From positions 199,025-263,024 of the forward strand of contig NZ_LGIQ01000005.1 of the NCBI RefSeq assembly GCF_001187725.1: a stretch of DNA of 64,000 nt, given 5' to 3'. The notes beneath the pieces were generated by a model. That model was not told the DNA's origin. It worked only from the letters and a program-made list of their open reading frames with translations, and made no database searches. Source of the stretch: Brevibacillus reuszeri. Its GTDB lineage: Bacteria > Bacillota > Bacilli > Brevibacillales > Brevibacillaceae. Of this stretch, positions 26,317 to 34,745 are shown piece after piece (the stretch's first letter is position 1; every line of letters starts with the position of its first letter). The position numbers and the translations under genes are program-made.

Positions 26317-27365
26317 TGGCTAGCGAGGAAAAGCAGCATAGAACGATAGAGCCAGTGAACCACGAGGTCAGAGAGCAGGCAAGACTGCATGTGGACCAAT
26401 TGACCAAGCCGCTTGGCAGCTTGGGACGCTTGGAGGAGCTTGCCATCGAATTGGCAGGAATGACAGGTGAGGCGTTTCCTGTAGTGACGCCGCCTGGAGT
26501 TCTTGTTTTTGCCGCAGATCACGGTGTCGCGGTAGAGGGGATCTCTGCCTACCCACAAGAGGTTACTGCGCAAATGGTGCTCAATATGGCTCATGGCGGC
26601 GCCGGAATTAACGTTTTTGCCCGTCAGATCGGTGCACTCCAAAAGGTTGTAGATGTTGGGGTTTGCTCGCCAGTCGAGGCACCGGGTGTATATAGCAAAC
26701 GGATTCGAGCAGCCTCCGGCAATATGCTGCGGGAAGCCGCGATGTCAGTAGAAGAAGCAGAACGCTCTCTTGCTGTAGGCATTGAAATGGCGGAAGCGAT
26801 CATAGATGAAGGTGCCAAGGTATTGATTGTCGGAGAGGTAGGCATCGGGAACACAACTGCCTCCAGCGCCGTTTTGGCAGCTTTGACGGGTGCTGACCCG
26901 CAAACCATTGTCGGACGGGGAACCGGGCTCGACGACGCTGGCTGGCAGCGCAAAAAGGCAGTCGTAAGAGAAGCACTCGCTTTGCACAAGCCTGATGCTG
27001 ACAAGCCGCTTGACGTTTTGGCAAAGGTCGGAGGACTGGAAATCGGGGCGATGGCAGGTGCTATTCTGGGGGCAGCATCCAGACGTGTTCCCGTCTTGCT
27101 GGATGGCTTTATCGCGACGGTAGCTGCACTTTTGGCGGTGAAAATCGATGCTGGCGTCTCCGATTACTTGATCGCAGGACATCGCTCGCAGGAGCCGGGT
27201 CATGCATTTGTACTTGAGGCACTCGGCAAGGAGCCGCTGCTTGATTTGCATCTGCGTCTGGGTGAAGGAAGCGGAGCGGCTGTGGCTTTCCCGATTGTCG
27301 AGGCAGCTGCTCGCATGATTAAAGAGATGGCGACATTTGCATCCGCAGGAGTAAGTGACCGATGA
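26313..27365 (+). CDS. cobT: Nicotinate-nucleotide:dimethylbenzimidazole phosphoribosyltransferase
   Basis: A 350-residue CobT that makes alpha-ribazole-5'-phosphate from the lower-ligand base. TKPLGSLGRLE (31-41), VLVFAADHGV (63-72) and GEVGIGNTTASSAV (174-187) are conserved, and Glu318 in LGEGSGAA matches the catalytic Glu317 of the Salmonella enzyme. No bluB is in the window, so the base must be made or supplied elsewhere. The start overlaps cbiP by four bases. Confidence 0.95.
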   Translation: MMASEEKQHRTIEPVNHEVREQARLHVDQLTKPLGSLGRLEELAIELAGMTGEAFPVVTPPGVLVFAADHGVAVEGISAYPQEVTAQMVLNMAHGGAGINVFARQIGALQKVVDVGVCSPVEAPGVYSKRIRAASGNMLREAAMSVEEAERSLAVGIEMAEAIIDEGAKVLIVGEVGIGNTTASSAVLAALTGADPQTIVGRGTGLDDAGWQRKKAVVREALALHKPDADKPLDVLAKVGGLEIGAMAGAILGAASRRVPVLLDGFIATVAALLAVKIDAGVSDYLIAGHRSQEPGHAFVLEALGKEPLLDLHLRLGEGSGAAVAFPIVEAAARMIKEMATFASAGVSDR

Positions 27366-28150
27366 GAGAAATAGGGAAAGTATATCTCGTTGGTGCTGGC
27401 CCTGGTGATCCCAAGCTGATTACGGTAAAAGGGATGGAATGCTTGCAGCAAGCAGATGTCGTCGTTTATGATCGGCTTGCAAACCCGGCTTTGCTGGAAT
27501 ACGCGCCAAAAACAGCGGAACGCATCTATTGCGGCAAGCTGCCTGATCATCATACGATGAGGCAGGAATCTATCAATGAGCTGTTGGCGGAAAAAGCGTT
27601 GGAGGGAAATATCGTCGTACGGTTAAAAGGTGGCGATCCATGCGTATTTGGACGCGCAGGGGAAGAAGCAGAGCACCTGGCAGAGCGAGGCATCTCCTTT
27701 GAGATTGTGCCGGGAGTAACAGCAGGTATTGCTGCTTCTGCCTATGCGGGCATTCCTGTGACACATCGTGATCATGGTTCATCCTTTGCAGTTGTTACGG
27801 GTCATTTGCGTGAGGATAAGCCGGAGCTTGCAGTTGATAAGTGGCGGGCGCTTGCTGGAGGAATCGATACAGTTGCGTTTTACATGGGAGTCGCTAACCT
27901 TCCGCTTATTTGCACGCAGCTGATGCTGCATGGTCGTGATCCACAAACGCCTGTAGCAGTGATTGCGTGGGGAACGCTCCCGAATCAAACGACCGTGACA
28001 GGTACGCTGGAAAATATCGAGGAGCGAGTCGCAGAAAATCCGCGCATTTCCAACCCGGCGATCATTTTGGTTGGAGATGTCGTAAAAATGCGCGAGAAAA
28101 TTAACTGGTTTGAAGCGACGCTTGGCGCAGATTCAATCGCGAATAGCTAA
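27362..28150 (+). CDS. cobA: Uroporphyrinogen-III C-methyltransferase (SUMT)
   Basis: A 262-residue SUMT that makes precorrin-2, the entry to both corrin and siroheme synthesis. VGAGPGDPKLITVKGMECLQQADVVVYDRL, GRAGEEAEHLAERGI and VPGVTAGIAASAYAGIPVTHRD are textbook SUMT motifs. It lacks the CysG-type dehydrogenase extension and the HemD extension found in some relatives. The start overlaps cobT by four bases. Confidence 0.95.
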   Translation: MREIGKVYLVGAGPGDPKLITVKGMECLQQADVVVYDRLANPALLEYAPKTAERIYCGKLPDHHTMRQESINELLAEKALEGNIVVRLKGGDPCVFGRAGEEAEHLAERGISFEIVPGVTAGIAASAYAGIPVTHRDHGSSFAVVTGHLREDKPELAVDKWRALAGGIDTVAFYMGVANLPLICTQLMLHGRDPQTPVAVIAWGTLPNQTTVTGTLENIEERVAENPRISNPAIILVGDVVKMREKINWFEATLGADSIANS

Positions 28151-28188
28151 CGTGTAGACCAATCTGTCCGGAAAAGGAGGGACCTTCG

Positions 28189-28827
28189 ATGCCTTACTAC
28201 CCCATGATGGTTCAGTTGCGCCAGAAGCACTGTCTGGTTGTCGGTGGCGGGCAGATCGCTGAACGAAAAATCGGCAGTCTCATCGCCGCTGGTGCCGATG
28301 ACGTGAGGGTAGTCAGTCCCTCTGTCACGGATATGATCATAGCGTGGGAGAGAAGCGGACAAGTCATGATTCATCACCGTCCCTTTGAACCTGCGGATGT
28401 ACAGGCAGCTGTGATTGTCATTGCAGCGACGAATGATTCGGCAGTAAACCACGCTGTGTACAACGCCTGCCTGCCACACCAGTGGATCAACATCGTAGAT
28501 CGACCCGATTTATGCAGCTTCACGGTCCCCTCTCTCGTTGAGCGTGGAGACTTGCAAATCGCTATCTCTACCGGAGGGCATAATCCAGGCTTGGCCAAAA
28601 AGCTGCGCAGACAGCTGGAACAATGGATTGGTCCCGAGTACGAAGCATACACGCTGTTTCTGGGAGAGATGAGGCGGCAAGTGCGGGCACTTGATCTGCA
28701 TGAAAAAGACAAGCGAGCCATTCTATCAGAGCTCCTGGACGATCGGTTTCTGCACTGGACCAAAACAGGGGAAACCCGGCGAAGAGATCTGGAAGCGGAA
28801 TTGCTCCTAACGAAAAGAAAAAGTTAG
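28189..28827 (+). CDS. sirC: Precorrin-2 dehydrogenase (SirC / CysG-N / Met8-like)
   Basis: A 212-residue NAD-dependent enzyme that oxidises precorrin-2 to sirohydrochlorin. The Rossmann motif VVGGGQIAERKIGSLIAAGADDVRVVSP is near residues 16-43, and STGGHNPGLAKKLRRQLEQ (~125-143) is the conserved dimer/active-site segment. It supplies the substrate for CbiX upstream in the same operon, and possibly for siroheme. It is the last operon gene, with AAAAGGAGGGACC upstream, and is followed by a terminator. Whether it also chelates metal cannot be told from sequence. Confidence 0.9.
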   Translation: MPYYPMMVQLRQKHCLVVGGGQIAERKIGSLIAAGADDVRVVSPSVTDMIIAWERSGQVMIHHRPFEPADVQAAVIVIAATNDSAVNHAVYNACLPHQWINIVDRPDLCSFTVPSLVERGDLQIAISTGGHNPGLAKKLRRQLEQWIGPEYEAYTLFLGEMRRQVRALDLHEKDKRAILSELLDDRFLHWTKTGETRRRDLEAELLLTKRKS

Positions 28828-28840
28828 AATAACCGAAGCT

Positions 28841-28877
28841 AAAAAGCTCCTGCTACCCCAAGCGGGAGCTTTTTTTT
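28841..28877 (+). terminator. Terminator of the cobalamin operon
   Basis: AAAAAGCTCCTGCT pairs with AGCGGGAGCTTTTTTT around a short CCCC-containing loop. The strong stem plus T-run ends the roughly 19-kb operon. Confidence 0.9.
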
Positions 28878-29034
28878 CGTAGACTTTGCCTGGCGACCTG
28901 CTTATTTTTTGCTGCTCATAAAAGATAGTGTTGACCATTCCTTTCTCCAGCATTTCCTGATATTGTGAGAGGATACATGCGTCATTCATCTTGAATGAGA
29001 GATTCATGGCTAGCAGACAGGGAGGAAAACACAA

Positions 29035-29730
29035 TTGTCTGATGCTTTTCAACTAGGTCCATTACTAGTAAAAATGAGTATGCTGGCGGCGGTCGTTTCA
29101 CTCGCTTGTGGCTTTTTGGCGATTACACTGCGACTAAAAAAAGAAAAGGTAGAACGAGCTGCGATCATTGAGCTGCTGAGTAATGCTGTCTTCCTGGCGT
29201 TTTTGATCTGGAAGCTCAGCTATATTCTCCTTCACTTTTCAAAAGCAATCCAAAATCCCTCTTCGATCCTGTATTTCTCTGGTGGAGAGAATGGTGCTTG
29301 GCTGGCTGCTGTGGCAGTTATGATTTATCTTGTGCGAGGCATTCGGAAAAAAGCGATTACGGTTCATCTCGTTGTTCTTGCCTTTGCAACAGGCTTTTTG
29401 GCTGCAAGCGGCATATACCATATGCTCACGGTCCTCTTGGAAAATAGTGATCGCTGGTTTTATATTCAGCAGGTCGTCATTCATGCGATTTTTCTCTGGT
29501 GGCTGTTTACCAGTAAGCAGGATCAAACGACCATGTCTTTCTGGTTGACCCTATCGCTCTGGTTCGGAATCAGCCAAGTCTATGTCCAATTTTTTATCGA
29601 TACAAGAAATACTCTGTTTCTTGGGCTTTCGAAGACACAAATCGCTTTCTATTTGCTATCGCTTCTCGCTTTATTTTTATCTTCACGGCTCCAGACTCCG
29701 GTAACAGGAGGATCATCCGATGAAACATAA
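29035..29730 (+). CDS. Multi-pass membrane protein of unknown function paired with a thioredoxin-like gene
   Basis: A 231-residue hydrophobic protein with about six or seven membrane helices (for example residues 10-30, 45-65, 85-100, 110-130, 145-160 and 205-222). It starts at TTG, 8 bases after GGGAGGAAAA. I do not recognise a family motif; there are no CxxC or heme-binding motifs that would mark a DsbD/CcdA-type electron carrier. The last 11 bases overlap the start of the TlpA/ResA-like gene, so the two are probably co-translated and may work together in extracytoplasmic redox or cytochrome maturation. That link is context only. Confidence 0.75.
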   Translation: MSDAFQLGPLLVKMSMLAAVVSLACGFLAITLRLKKEKVERAAIIELLSNAVFLAFLIWKLSYILLHFSKAIQNPSSILYFSGGENGAWLAAVAVMIYLVRGIRKKAITVHLVVLAFATGFLAASGIYHMLTVLLENSDRWFYIQQVVIHAIFLWWLFTSKQDQTTMSFWLTLSLWFGISQVYVQFFIDTRNTLFLGLSKTQIAFYLLSLLALFLSSRLQTPVTGGSSDET

Positions 29731-30289
29731 AAATGCACTGGCAGCTATCGTGCTGATAGGCTTACTCGCTTGGGGAATAATGGATACTGGAAAAACGCCT
29801 GCTGCATCATCTGCAACAGGCAGTGCCGAGCAAGCAGCTGGGAAGGGGAACATAGCAATTGGCATCGAAAAAGGAAATCTGGCACCCGACTTTGAATTAC
29901 AGGCATTGAATGGGGAGAAGATGAAGCTCTCCGATTTGCGTGGTAAGAAGGTCATTGTAAATCTATGGGCAACCTGGTGTCCTCCCTGCCGGGCTGAGAT
30001 ACCAGACATGCAGAGCTTTTATGAGGCCAACAAAGATAAAGGAGTCGTGATTCTTGGTGTCAATCTGACCTCTACGGAAACAAATGTGGAGGCTGTTTCT
30101 GCTTTTGTACAGAGATATGGCATGACGTTTCCGATTCTGATGGATGTGGATAAACAGGTATCCGGCGTGTACAAGGCAATTTCAATCCCTACCAGCTTCA
30201 TCATTGATTCAAGCGGCGTGATACAAAATAAATATATCGGACCGATGAATCAGGAGATGATGGAGAATATGCTGTCTGCGATTGAATGA
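29720..30289 (+). CDS. Membrane-anchored thiol-disulfide oxidoreductase (TlpA/ResA-like)
   Basis: A 189-residue protein with an N-terminal membrane anchor (residues ~5-22) and a short Ala/Ser/Gly linker. The thioredoxin/AhpC-TSA-like domain has GNLAPDFELQALNGEKMKLSDLRGKKVIVNLWATWCPPCRAEIPDM; the redox pair is the CPPC in WATWCPPC, followed by the cis-proline in ISIPTSFIID. It should act outside the membrane, reducing or exchanging disulfides (ResA does this for cytochrome c). It is coupled to the membrane protein upstream. Its specific target is unknown. Confidence 0.9.
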   Translation: MKHKNALAAIVLIGLLAWGIMDTGKTPAASSATGSAEQAAGKGNIAIGIEKGNLAPDFELQALNGEKMKLSDLRGKKVIVNLWATWCPPCRAEIPDMQSFYEANKDKGVVILGVNLTSTETNVEAVSAFVQRYGMTFPILMDVDKQVSGVYKAISIPTSFIIDSSGVIQNKYIGPMNQEMMENMLSAIE

Positions 30290-30322
30290 AAAAACTGACA
30301 GCCCTTTAAGCAGGCTGTCAGC
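30289..30322 (-). terminator. Terminator of the khtT-like gene
   Basis: CTGACAGCC and GGCTGTCAG form a perfect 9-bp stem. Read on the minus strand the stem is followed by six T, so it terminates the gene that stops at 30363. On the plus strand there is no T-run. Confidence 0.75.
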
Positions 30323-30362
30323 TGGTTTCCTTATGCAAATCGCTCAGATGAGAGGGCGAATA

Positions 30363-30860
30363 TCATTTGCTCTCGGTGCAGAGTATTGATTTTAGCGCTT
30401 GGACTTGCTTGCGCTCGCCGGCAACGACCAGGGTAGCTCCTGTACAGAGGACGTACTCAGGACCGGGGTTGATCGTTTGGCGATGGTCTTTTTCAATAAC
30501 GGCAATAATCGTTGCTCCCGTTTCTTGACGGACATCGAGCTCGCCAATCGTTTTGCCGATTGAAGCAGAGCCGTTCTGTATTTTGTACCATTCGATAATG
30601 AGCTTGTCCAATGCGACTTCGACTGTTTCCAATGCTGTTGGCTGATAGGTCAAACCGCCGACAATCGCAGCAATTTTTCTCGCTTCGTCATCGTCGAGAG
30701 TAATCATGGAAATGGTTTCATCTGCATCGTCATTGTCAAAATGGTACATCTCTCTGCGACCATCATCATGAATAACAACGACCAGTTTATCCCCGCTTTT
30801 TGCTTCAACTTGGTACTTCCTTCCGATTCCTGGCAAATCGGATTCTCTAATCGAGAACAT
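30363..30860 (-). CDS. khtT: RCK_C-domain regulatory protein (KhtT-like)
   Basis: A 165-residue cytoplasmic protein. Residues 1-70 match the N-terminal part of KhtT ([38 protein letters not shown]), and residues ~88-160 form a TrkA-C/RCK_C ligand domain ([42 protein letters not shown]). In Bacillus subtilis KhtT controls the K+/H+ antiporter KhtU and responds to c-di-AMP. No khtU or khtS gene is next to it here. The ATG is preceded by AAAGGAG. Confidence 0.85.
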   Translation of the reverse strand: MFSIRESDLPGIGRKYQVEAKSGDKLVVVIHDDGRREMYHFDNDDADETISMITLDDDEARKIAAIVGGLTYQPTALETVEVALDKLIIEWYKIQNGSASIGKTIGELDVRQETGATIIAVIEKDHRQTINPGPEYVLCTGATLVVAGERKQVQALKSILCTESK

Positions 30861-31015
30861 ACAGCAGTCTCCTTTACTAACTTCTGGTTGTTCAGCTGAA
30901 ATAACCGATACCTTATTTATTATACATCAAGTGGCATCATGATACATGCATATGAGAATAACTGCAAAAAATTGAGTCGCTTCCCGTAAGCAAGATAGAG
31001 TAAGGGTGATGAAAG

Positions 31016-31270
31016 ATGGCAAACAAGCAGTATCGTTTAACAGAAGCAGAATGGCATTTTATATCAGAGATGCGAGAGATCGACATGGATGGTCTATTAG
31101 ATATCGTGATTGCCCTGCGCAGTGAGGTGCGGGAGCTGGAGAAAAAAGCAGAGCTGATCCGCGGTCGTGAAAGTGAGGATTGGCAGGCGGATTATCAGGC
31201 GACCCAAAAGCGTATTCAGCATTTGCGTCAATTTGAGCATGACATACGAAAAACATGGCCCATCGAATAA
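31016..31270 (+). CDS. Small coiled-coil protein of unknown function
   Basis: An 84-residue, highly charged, helical protein with no signal peptide, membrane segment or Cys. Residues ~25-80 look like a coiled coil (VIALRSEVRELEKKAELI, then KRIQHLRQFEHDI). It starts at ATG with GGTGATGAAAG upstream and is followed at once by a terminator, so it is a complete single gene divergent from khtT. I do not recognise its family. Confidence 0.7.
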   Translation: MANKQYRLTEAEWHFISEMREIDMDGLLDIVIALRSEVRELEKKAELIRGRESEDWQADYQATQKRIQHLRQFEHDIRKTWPIE

Positions 31271-31299
31271 AGCCTGGGATATTATTTCCCAGGCTTTTC
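31271..31299 (+). terminator. Terminator after the small coiled-coil gene
   Basis: AGCCTGGGA pairs with TCCCAGGCT around a short AT-rich loop, followed by TTTTCT. It starts directly after the stop codon. Confidence 0.8.
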
Positions 31300-31472
31300 T
31301 ATTGCCGTTTTGTTAATGAGGGATTAGCAAAACCCATTGAATCTCCCCTTACCAAAATGTGGTAAGGAAAAAATCGACGATTGACATCCGTTCGACACGT
31401 TCAATAGGTAAAGTAGGATATGTACATAGGAACACGTATGAAATACACAACTGGAAGAATGGAGGACTTTCC

Positions 31473-32222
31473 ATGTTCAAAAAACAGTACCTGGCGATTG
31501 CATCTGCGTTGGTTCTTACCGTAGGATTATTTCCGACAAGCTCTTCTGCATCCGTTGCAAAGAAGAATCTTCAAGTAAACTACAATAACATCAAAGTGTT
31601 GTATAACGGTAATGCGGTTTCTACTACAGTAGAGCCTTTCATTGTGAATGGTACGACTTACATTCCGCTTCGCATGATGGCAGGCGTATTCAACAAAGAA
31701 GTTACTTGGGATGGAAATTCGTATACAATCAACGTCAAGGATCAAGCGGATTCCCAGCATGCAGCTGAACTGGCAGCACGCGATGCTCAAATCAGAACGA
31801 TGCAAGCCAAGATTGACAGCTTGAACAAAGAGATTTCCGACTTGGAAGACGATCTCGACAAAAAGAAAAATAATAAAGATGACGAAGATTTCGACGATCG
31901 TTTGAATGATTTGGAAAAGCAATTGAATAAAGACTACGGCGATTTTGAGGACCTCGAGTGGGATATCACACTTGACGGAGATGAAGACGAGATTGAAGTC
32001 GAAATCGAGATTGACCTCGATGAATACGGCGATGATTTCGATGATCTGGGTACTTCAGATTTCAAAAAATTGGTGAAAGATATCGTGAATGACATCTGGG
32101 ATGAATTCGATGATGCGGATGTAACAGGTAAAATCATCGATAGCGACACTGGCAAGAAAAAATATGATTTCGAAGGTGACGTTGATAGCGACAAGATTTT
32201 CTTTGACGGATCCCGCATCTAA
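31473..32222 (+). CDS. Secreted protein with copper-amine-oxidase N-terminal domain and acidic coiled-coil tail
   Basis: A 249-residue exported protein. The signal peptide (MFKKQYLAIASALVLTVGLF...SSSASVA) is followed by a copper amine oxidase N-domain-like module (~30-90; NNIKVLYNGNAVSTTVEPFIVNGTTYIPLRMMAGVF, ending TWDGNSYTINV), common in secreted proteins of Bacillales and Paenibacillaceae. A coiled coil (~97-150) and an extremely acidic, repetitive DFDD/DEIEVEIEIDLDE region (~145-205) follow. The acidic region may bind calcium or another cation. The ATG at 31473 follows TGGAGGA by 7 bases. Its role is unknown; a two-component system lies downstream across a terminator. Confidence 0.8.
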   Translation: MFKKQYLAIASALVLTVGLFPTSSSASVAKKNLQVNYNNIKVLYNGNAVSTTVEPFIVNGTTYIPLRMMAGVFNKEVTWDGNSYTINVKDQADSQHAAELAARDAQIRTMQAKIDSLNKEISDLEDDLDKKKNNKDDEDFDDRLNDLEKQLNKDYGDFEDLEWDITLDGDEDEIEVEIEIDLDEYGDDFDDLGTSDFKKLVKDIVNDIWDEFDDADVTGKIIDSDTGKKKYDFEGDVDSDKIFFDGSRI

Positions 32223-32233
32223 GCGACTCTTTC

Positions 32234-32278
32234 AAAAGCCTTGCTTCCTTTTTCAAGAGGGAATGCAAGGCTTTTTTC
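32234..32278 (+). terminator. Terminator after the acidic secreted protein gene
   Basis: AAAAGCCTTGC...GCAAGGCTTTTTT forms a strong stem with a T-run 12 bases after the stop codon. Confidence 0.9.
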
Positions 32279-32429
32279 CTATTTTCCAAAATCAGCAAAT
32301 CCATTTCTAATGAGAAAGAGGTAAACTGGTAGTATAGAAGGATAGTCGAAAATGAAGTAGAATAGGTGTCCATGCAGGGAATGAAAAAATGGGGAATGAT
32401 CATATGCCTCTCAATTTGGAAGGTATTCG

Positions 32430-33119
32430 ATGAAAAGCATATTGTTAGTAGAAGATGAGCTGGTTATTTCACGTGTGTTAAAAGCTTATTTACAAAAAGC
32501 TGAGTATCAGGTGTGGCAGGCAGAGGATGGAGACGAAGCGACGCAGCTCTTTGACGAAAAAAAGCCTGACCTGGTCCTGCTAGATATCATGCTTCCCGAG
32601 AGAAGCGGATGGGATGTTTTGCAGTACATTCGGGAAAAAAGCGCCTGTCCGGTCATTATGATCACGGCTCTGGGCCAGACTGATCAAAAGCTGAAAGGGC
32701 TGAATCAAGGGGCAGACGACTACATAACGAAGCCGTTTGAAGCGGAGGAAGTAGTTGCCAGGGTGAATGCTGTGCTGCGACGCTCAGCTATTTTAATCAA
32801 GGACCAGGAAACCAGATTTTTCGGAAGCCTGAAAATAAACTTCCAGTCGCACAACGTGACGCTTCATGGGTTGGAGCTACTGTTTCATCCACGCGATTTG
32901 TCTCTGTTGCTGTTTTTGGCGCAAAATCCGAATCAGACCTTTACCCGCGAACAATTAATTGAGCAGGTATGGGGAATGGACTACGGCGGAAGCGATCGCG
33001 CAGTTGATTTGGCGATCAAACGAATCCGCAAGACATTAGAAAATTGGCCTGCCTCCGAAGGTGAGATCAAGACGCTCAGAGGGGTGGGGTATCAATTCTG
33101 TGTTTATCAAAAACAATGA
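32430..33119 (+). CDS. Response regulator, OmpR/PhoB family
   Basis: A 229-residue regulator. The receiver domain (1-118) has the acidic pocket VEDE, the phospho-acceptor Asp in DLVLLDIMLPE (~52), Thr in MITALG and Lys in YITKPFEAEE. A winged helix-turn-helix domain (~125-226) follows, with REQLIEQVWGMDYGGSDRAVDLAIKRIRKTL and LRGVGYQF. It overlaps the sensor-kinase gene by 20 bases, so the two form one system. The signal is unknown. Confidence 0.95.
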   Translation: MKSILLVEDELVISRVLKAYLQKAEYQVWQAEDGDEATQLFDEKKPDLVLLDIMLPERSGWDVLQYIREKSACPVIMITALGQTDQKLKGLNQGADDYITKPFEAEEVVARVNAVLRRSAILIKDQETRFFGSLKINFQSHNVTLHGLELLFHPRDLSLLLFLAQNPNQTFTREQLIEQVWGMDYGGSDRAVDLAIKRIRKTLENWPASEGEIKTLRGVGYQFCVYQKQ

Positions 33120-34515
33120 ACCAGTCTCACTCCTGCATTATTGGACAACACGCTACTTGCTTACTCTTTGTATCGGCCTCGTACTCATCGGTGTTGTATC
33201 CGCCTATTGGATCAAATACGCGGCGATTGAGAAGCAATTGGAAGTAACGCGACTCTTCGCAGAAGAAGTGGCTGACCGTGTCGTAGATGATGATGGAAAC
33301 GTTCTAGTAGGGGACAAGCTCCATCAGGTGCTGGATAATCGTCGCAAGTTTATGGGCGTCGATCGCAATCTGCTTCTTTTTGTTCAGAACAAAAAGGGAG
33401 AAATCATCTACAACCGCACGGGGATGGTAAATCCGGCGTTGAAGCAGGCACTTCCTCGCATGCTGGAGCAGGCCAATACTGCCGACAAGGTGAAGCAGCC
33501 GTCCGGAGACACGCTGTACGTCATTCGAAAAGATTTGGAATATAATGACGTTCCGGTTGGGCAAGTGATTCTGCTCTTTCCAGAAACGGATATCAAGGTA
33601 GGAAGGGAGCAAGTCCAGTACTTGGTGATCATGCTAGGTAGTCTGGGCATTCTCGGGTGGGCAGTTATTTATTTTCACGCCCGTAAGCTGTCTGATCCGA
33701 TTCAGGATGTCGTGCTGTCTGCCAGGCGGATCGTAGAAGGAAATTACGACGTTACGATCAATAAAACGATCAAGGAACGTGAAATTCACGAATTGGTCTA
33801 TACATTCAAGGAGATGGCAGACCGACTCCGGCAGCTTGAGAGCATACGTACCGAGCTATTGGCAGGAGTTACTCATGAGCTGAAGACACCCGTCACCGCG
33901 ATCAGTGGGCTGGTTCAGGCGGTTAATGACGAAGTAGTCACGGGTGACGAGAAAAATGAGTTTTTACAAATTTGCTTGAAAGAAACCAAGCGGCTGCAAA
34001 AAATGGTAGAGGATTTGCTCGATTTCAATTCTTTTGCAGTTGGTGCCATTGCCGTACAGCTAGAAGAGCAAAACCTGAGCAAGCTCATCCCTGAGATTGC
34101 CTCGCAGTGGCGGGTTACGCAGGATTTAGAAAACGTGGAGTTCATTACACAACTCCCCGAGAAAGAGACGATTATCAACATCGATCCAAGCCGTGTCCAG
34201 CAGGTGGTGATCAATCTTTTGAACAATGCCAAGCAGGCTGTTGGCAAAAAAGGTAAGATCGAGCTGGTTTTATATGCAACTGATTCTGATATGCGCGTGG
34301 ATGTAAGAGACGACGGACAGGGAATTCCACTCGACGAGCAATCACTCGTGTTTGAGCGCTTCTTCCGCGGTCGTAACAAAAAGGAGAAGGTGAGAGGATT
34401 GGGACTCGGCCTGTCCTTTTCCAAAATGATCGCGAAGGCGCTCGGGGGCGATCTGATCCTCGGCCAAAGCTCTCCGCAAGGCTCGACCTTTACACTTATT
34501 TTGCCGAAAAAATAA
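33100..34515 (+). CDS. Sensor histidine kinase (EnvZ/BaeS type)
   Basis: A 471-residue membrane kinase. There are two helices (~15-37 and ~172-193) around an extracytoplasmic sensor region of about 135 residues, then HAMP (~195-245), HisKA with the phospho-His in GVTHELKTPVTAI, and HATPase_c with NLLNNAKQAV, VRDDGQGIP and RGLGLGLSFSKMI. I choose the GTG at 33100, 9 bases after GGGGTGGGG; an earlier in-frame GTG at 33061 lacks a good site. It overlaps the response-regulator gene. The ligand cannot be read from the sensor domain. Confidence 0.93.
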   Translation: MFIKNNEPVSLLHYWTTRYLLTLCIGLVLIGVVSAYWIKYAAIEKQLEVTRLFAEEVADRVVDDDGNVLVGDKLHQVLDNRRKFMGVDRNLLLFVQNKKGEIIYNRTGMVNPALKQALPRMLEQANTADKVKQPSGDTLYVIRKDLEYNDVPVGQVILLFPETDIKVGREQVQYLVIMLGSLGILGWAVIYFHARKLSDPIQDVVLSARRIVEGNYDVTINKTIKEREIHELVYTFKEMADRLRQLESIRTELLAGVTHELKTPVTAISGLVQAVNDEVVTGDEKNEFLQICLKETKRLQKMVEDLLDFNSFAVGAIAVQLEEQNLSKLIPEIASQWRVTQDLENVEFITQLPEKETIINIDPSRVQQVVINLLNNAKQAVGKKGKIELVLYATDSDMRVDVRDDGQGIPLDEQSLVFERFFRGRNKKEKVRGLGLGLSFSKMIAKALGGDLILGQSSPQGSTFTLILPKK

Positions 34516-34545
34516 TGCTTGTATGCTTAAAGCAGCGCTCAGTTG

Positions 34546-34579
34546 AAGGCTTTCACTACATGATGGTGAAGCCTTTTTT
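34546..34579 (+). terminator. Terminator of the two-component operon
   Basis: AAGGCTTTCACTA pairs with TGGTGAAGCCTTTTTT across a short loop, with a six-T run, 31 bases after the kinase stop codon. Confidence 0.9.
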
Positions 34580-34745
34580 GTTACCCTATGGCCACTTTCA
34601 GAATTTTTGAAGGAAGGAAGCTGTCAAATGGAGAAGGAGTACACGCATCATTTTATCGATGTATCGGCAGCAGATGATTGATTTCAAAAGTGTATGGGTT
34701 ATGCGCCCAGCCTTTACCATAATACAGCAGGCAGGAGTGGGCTCT

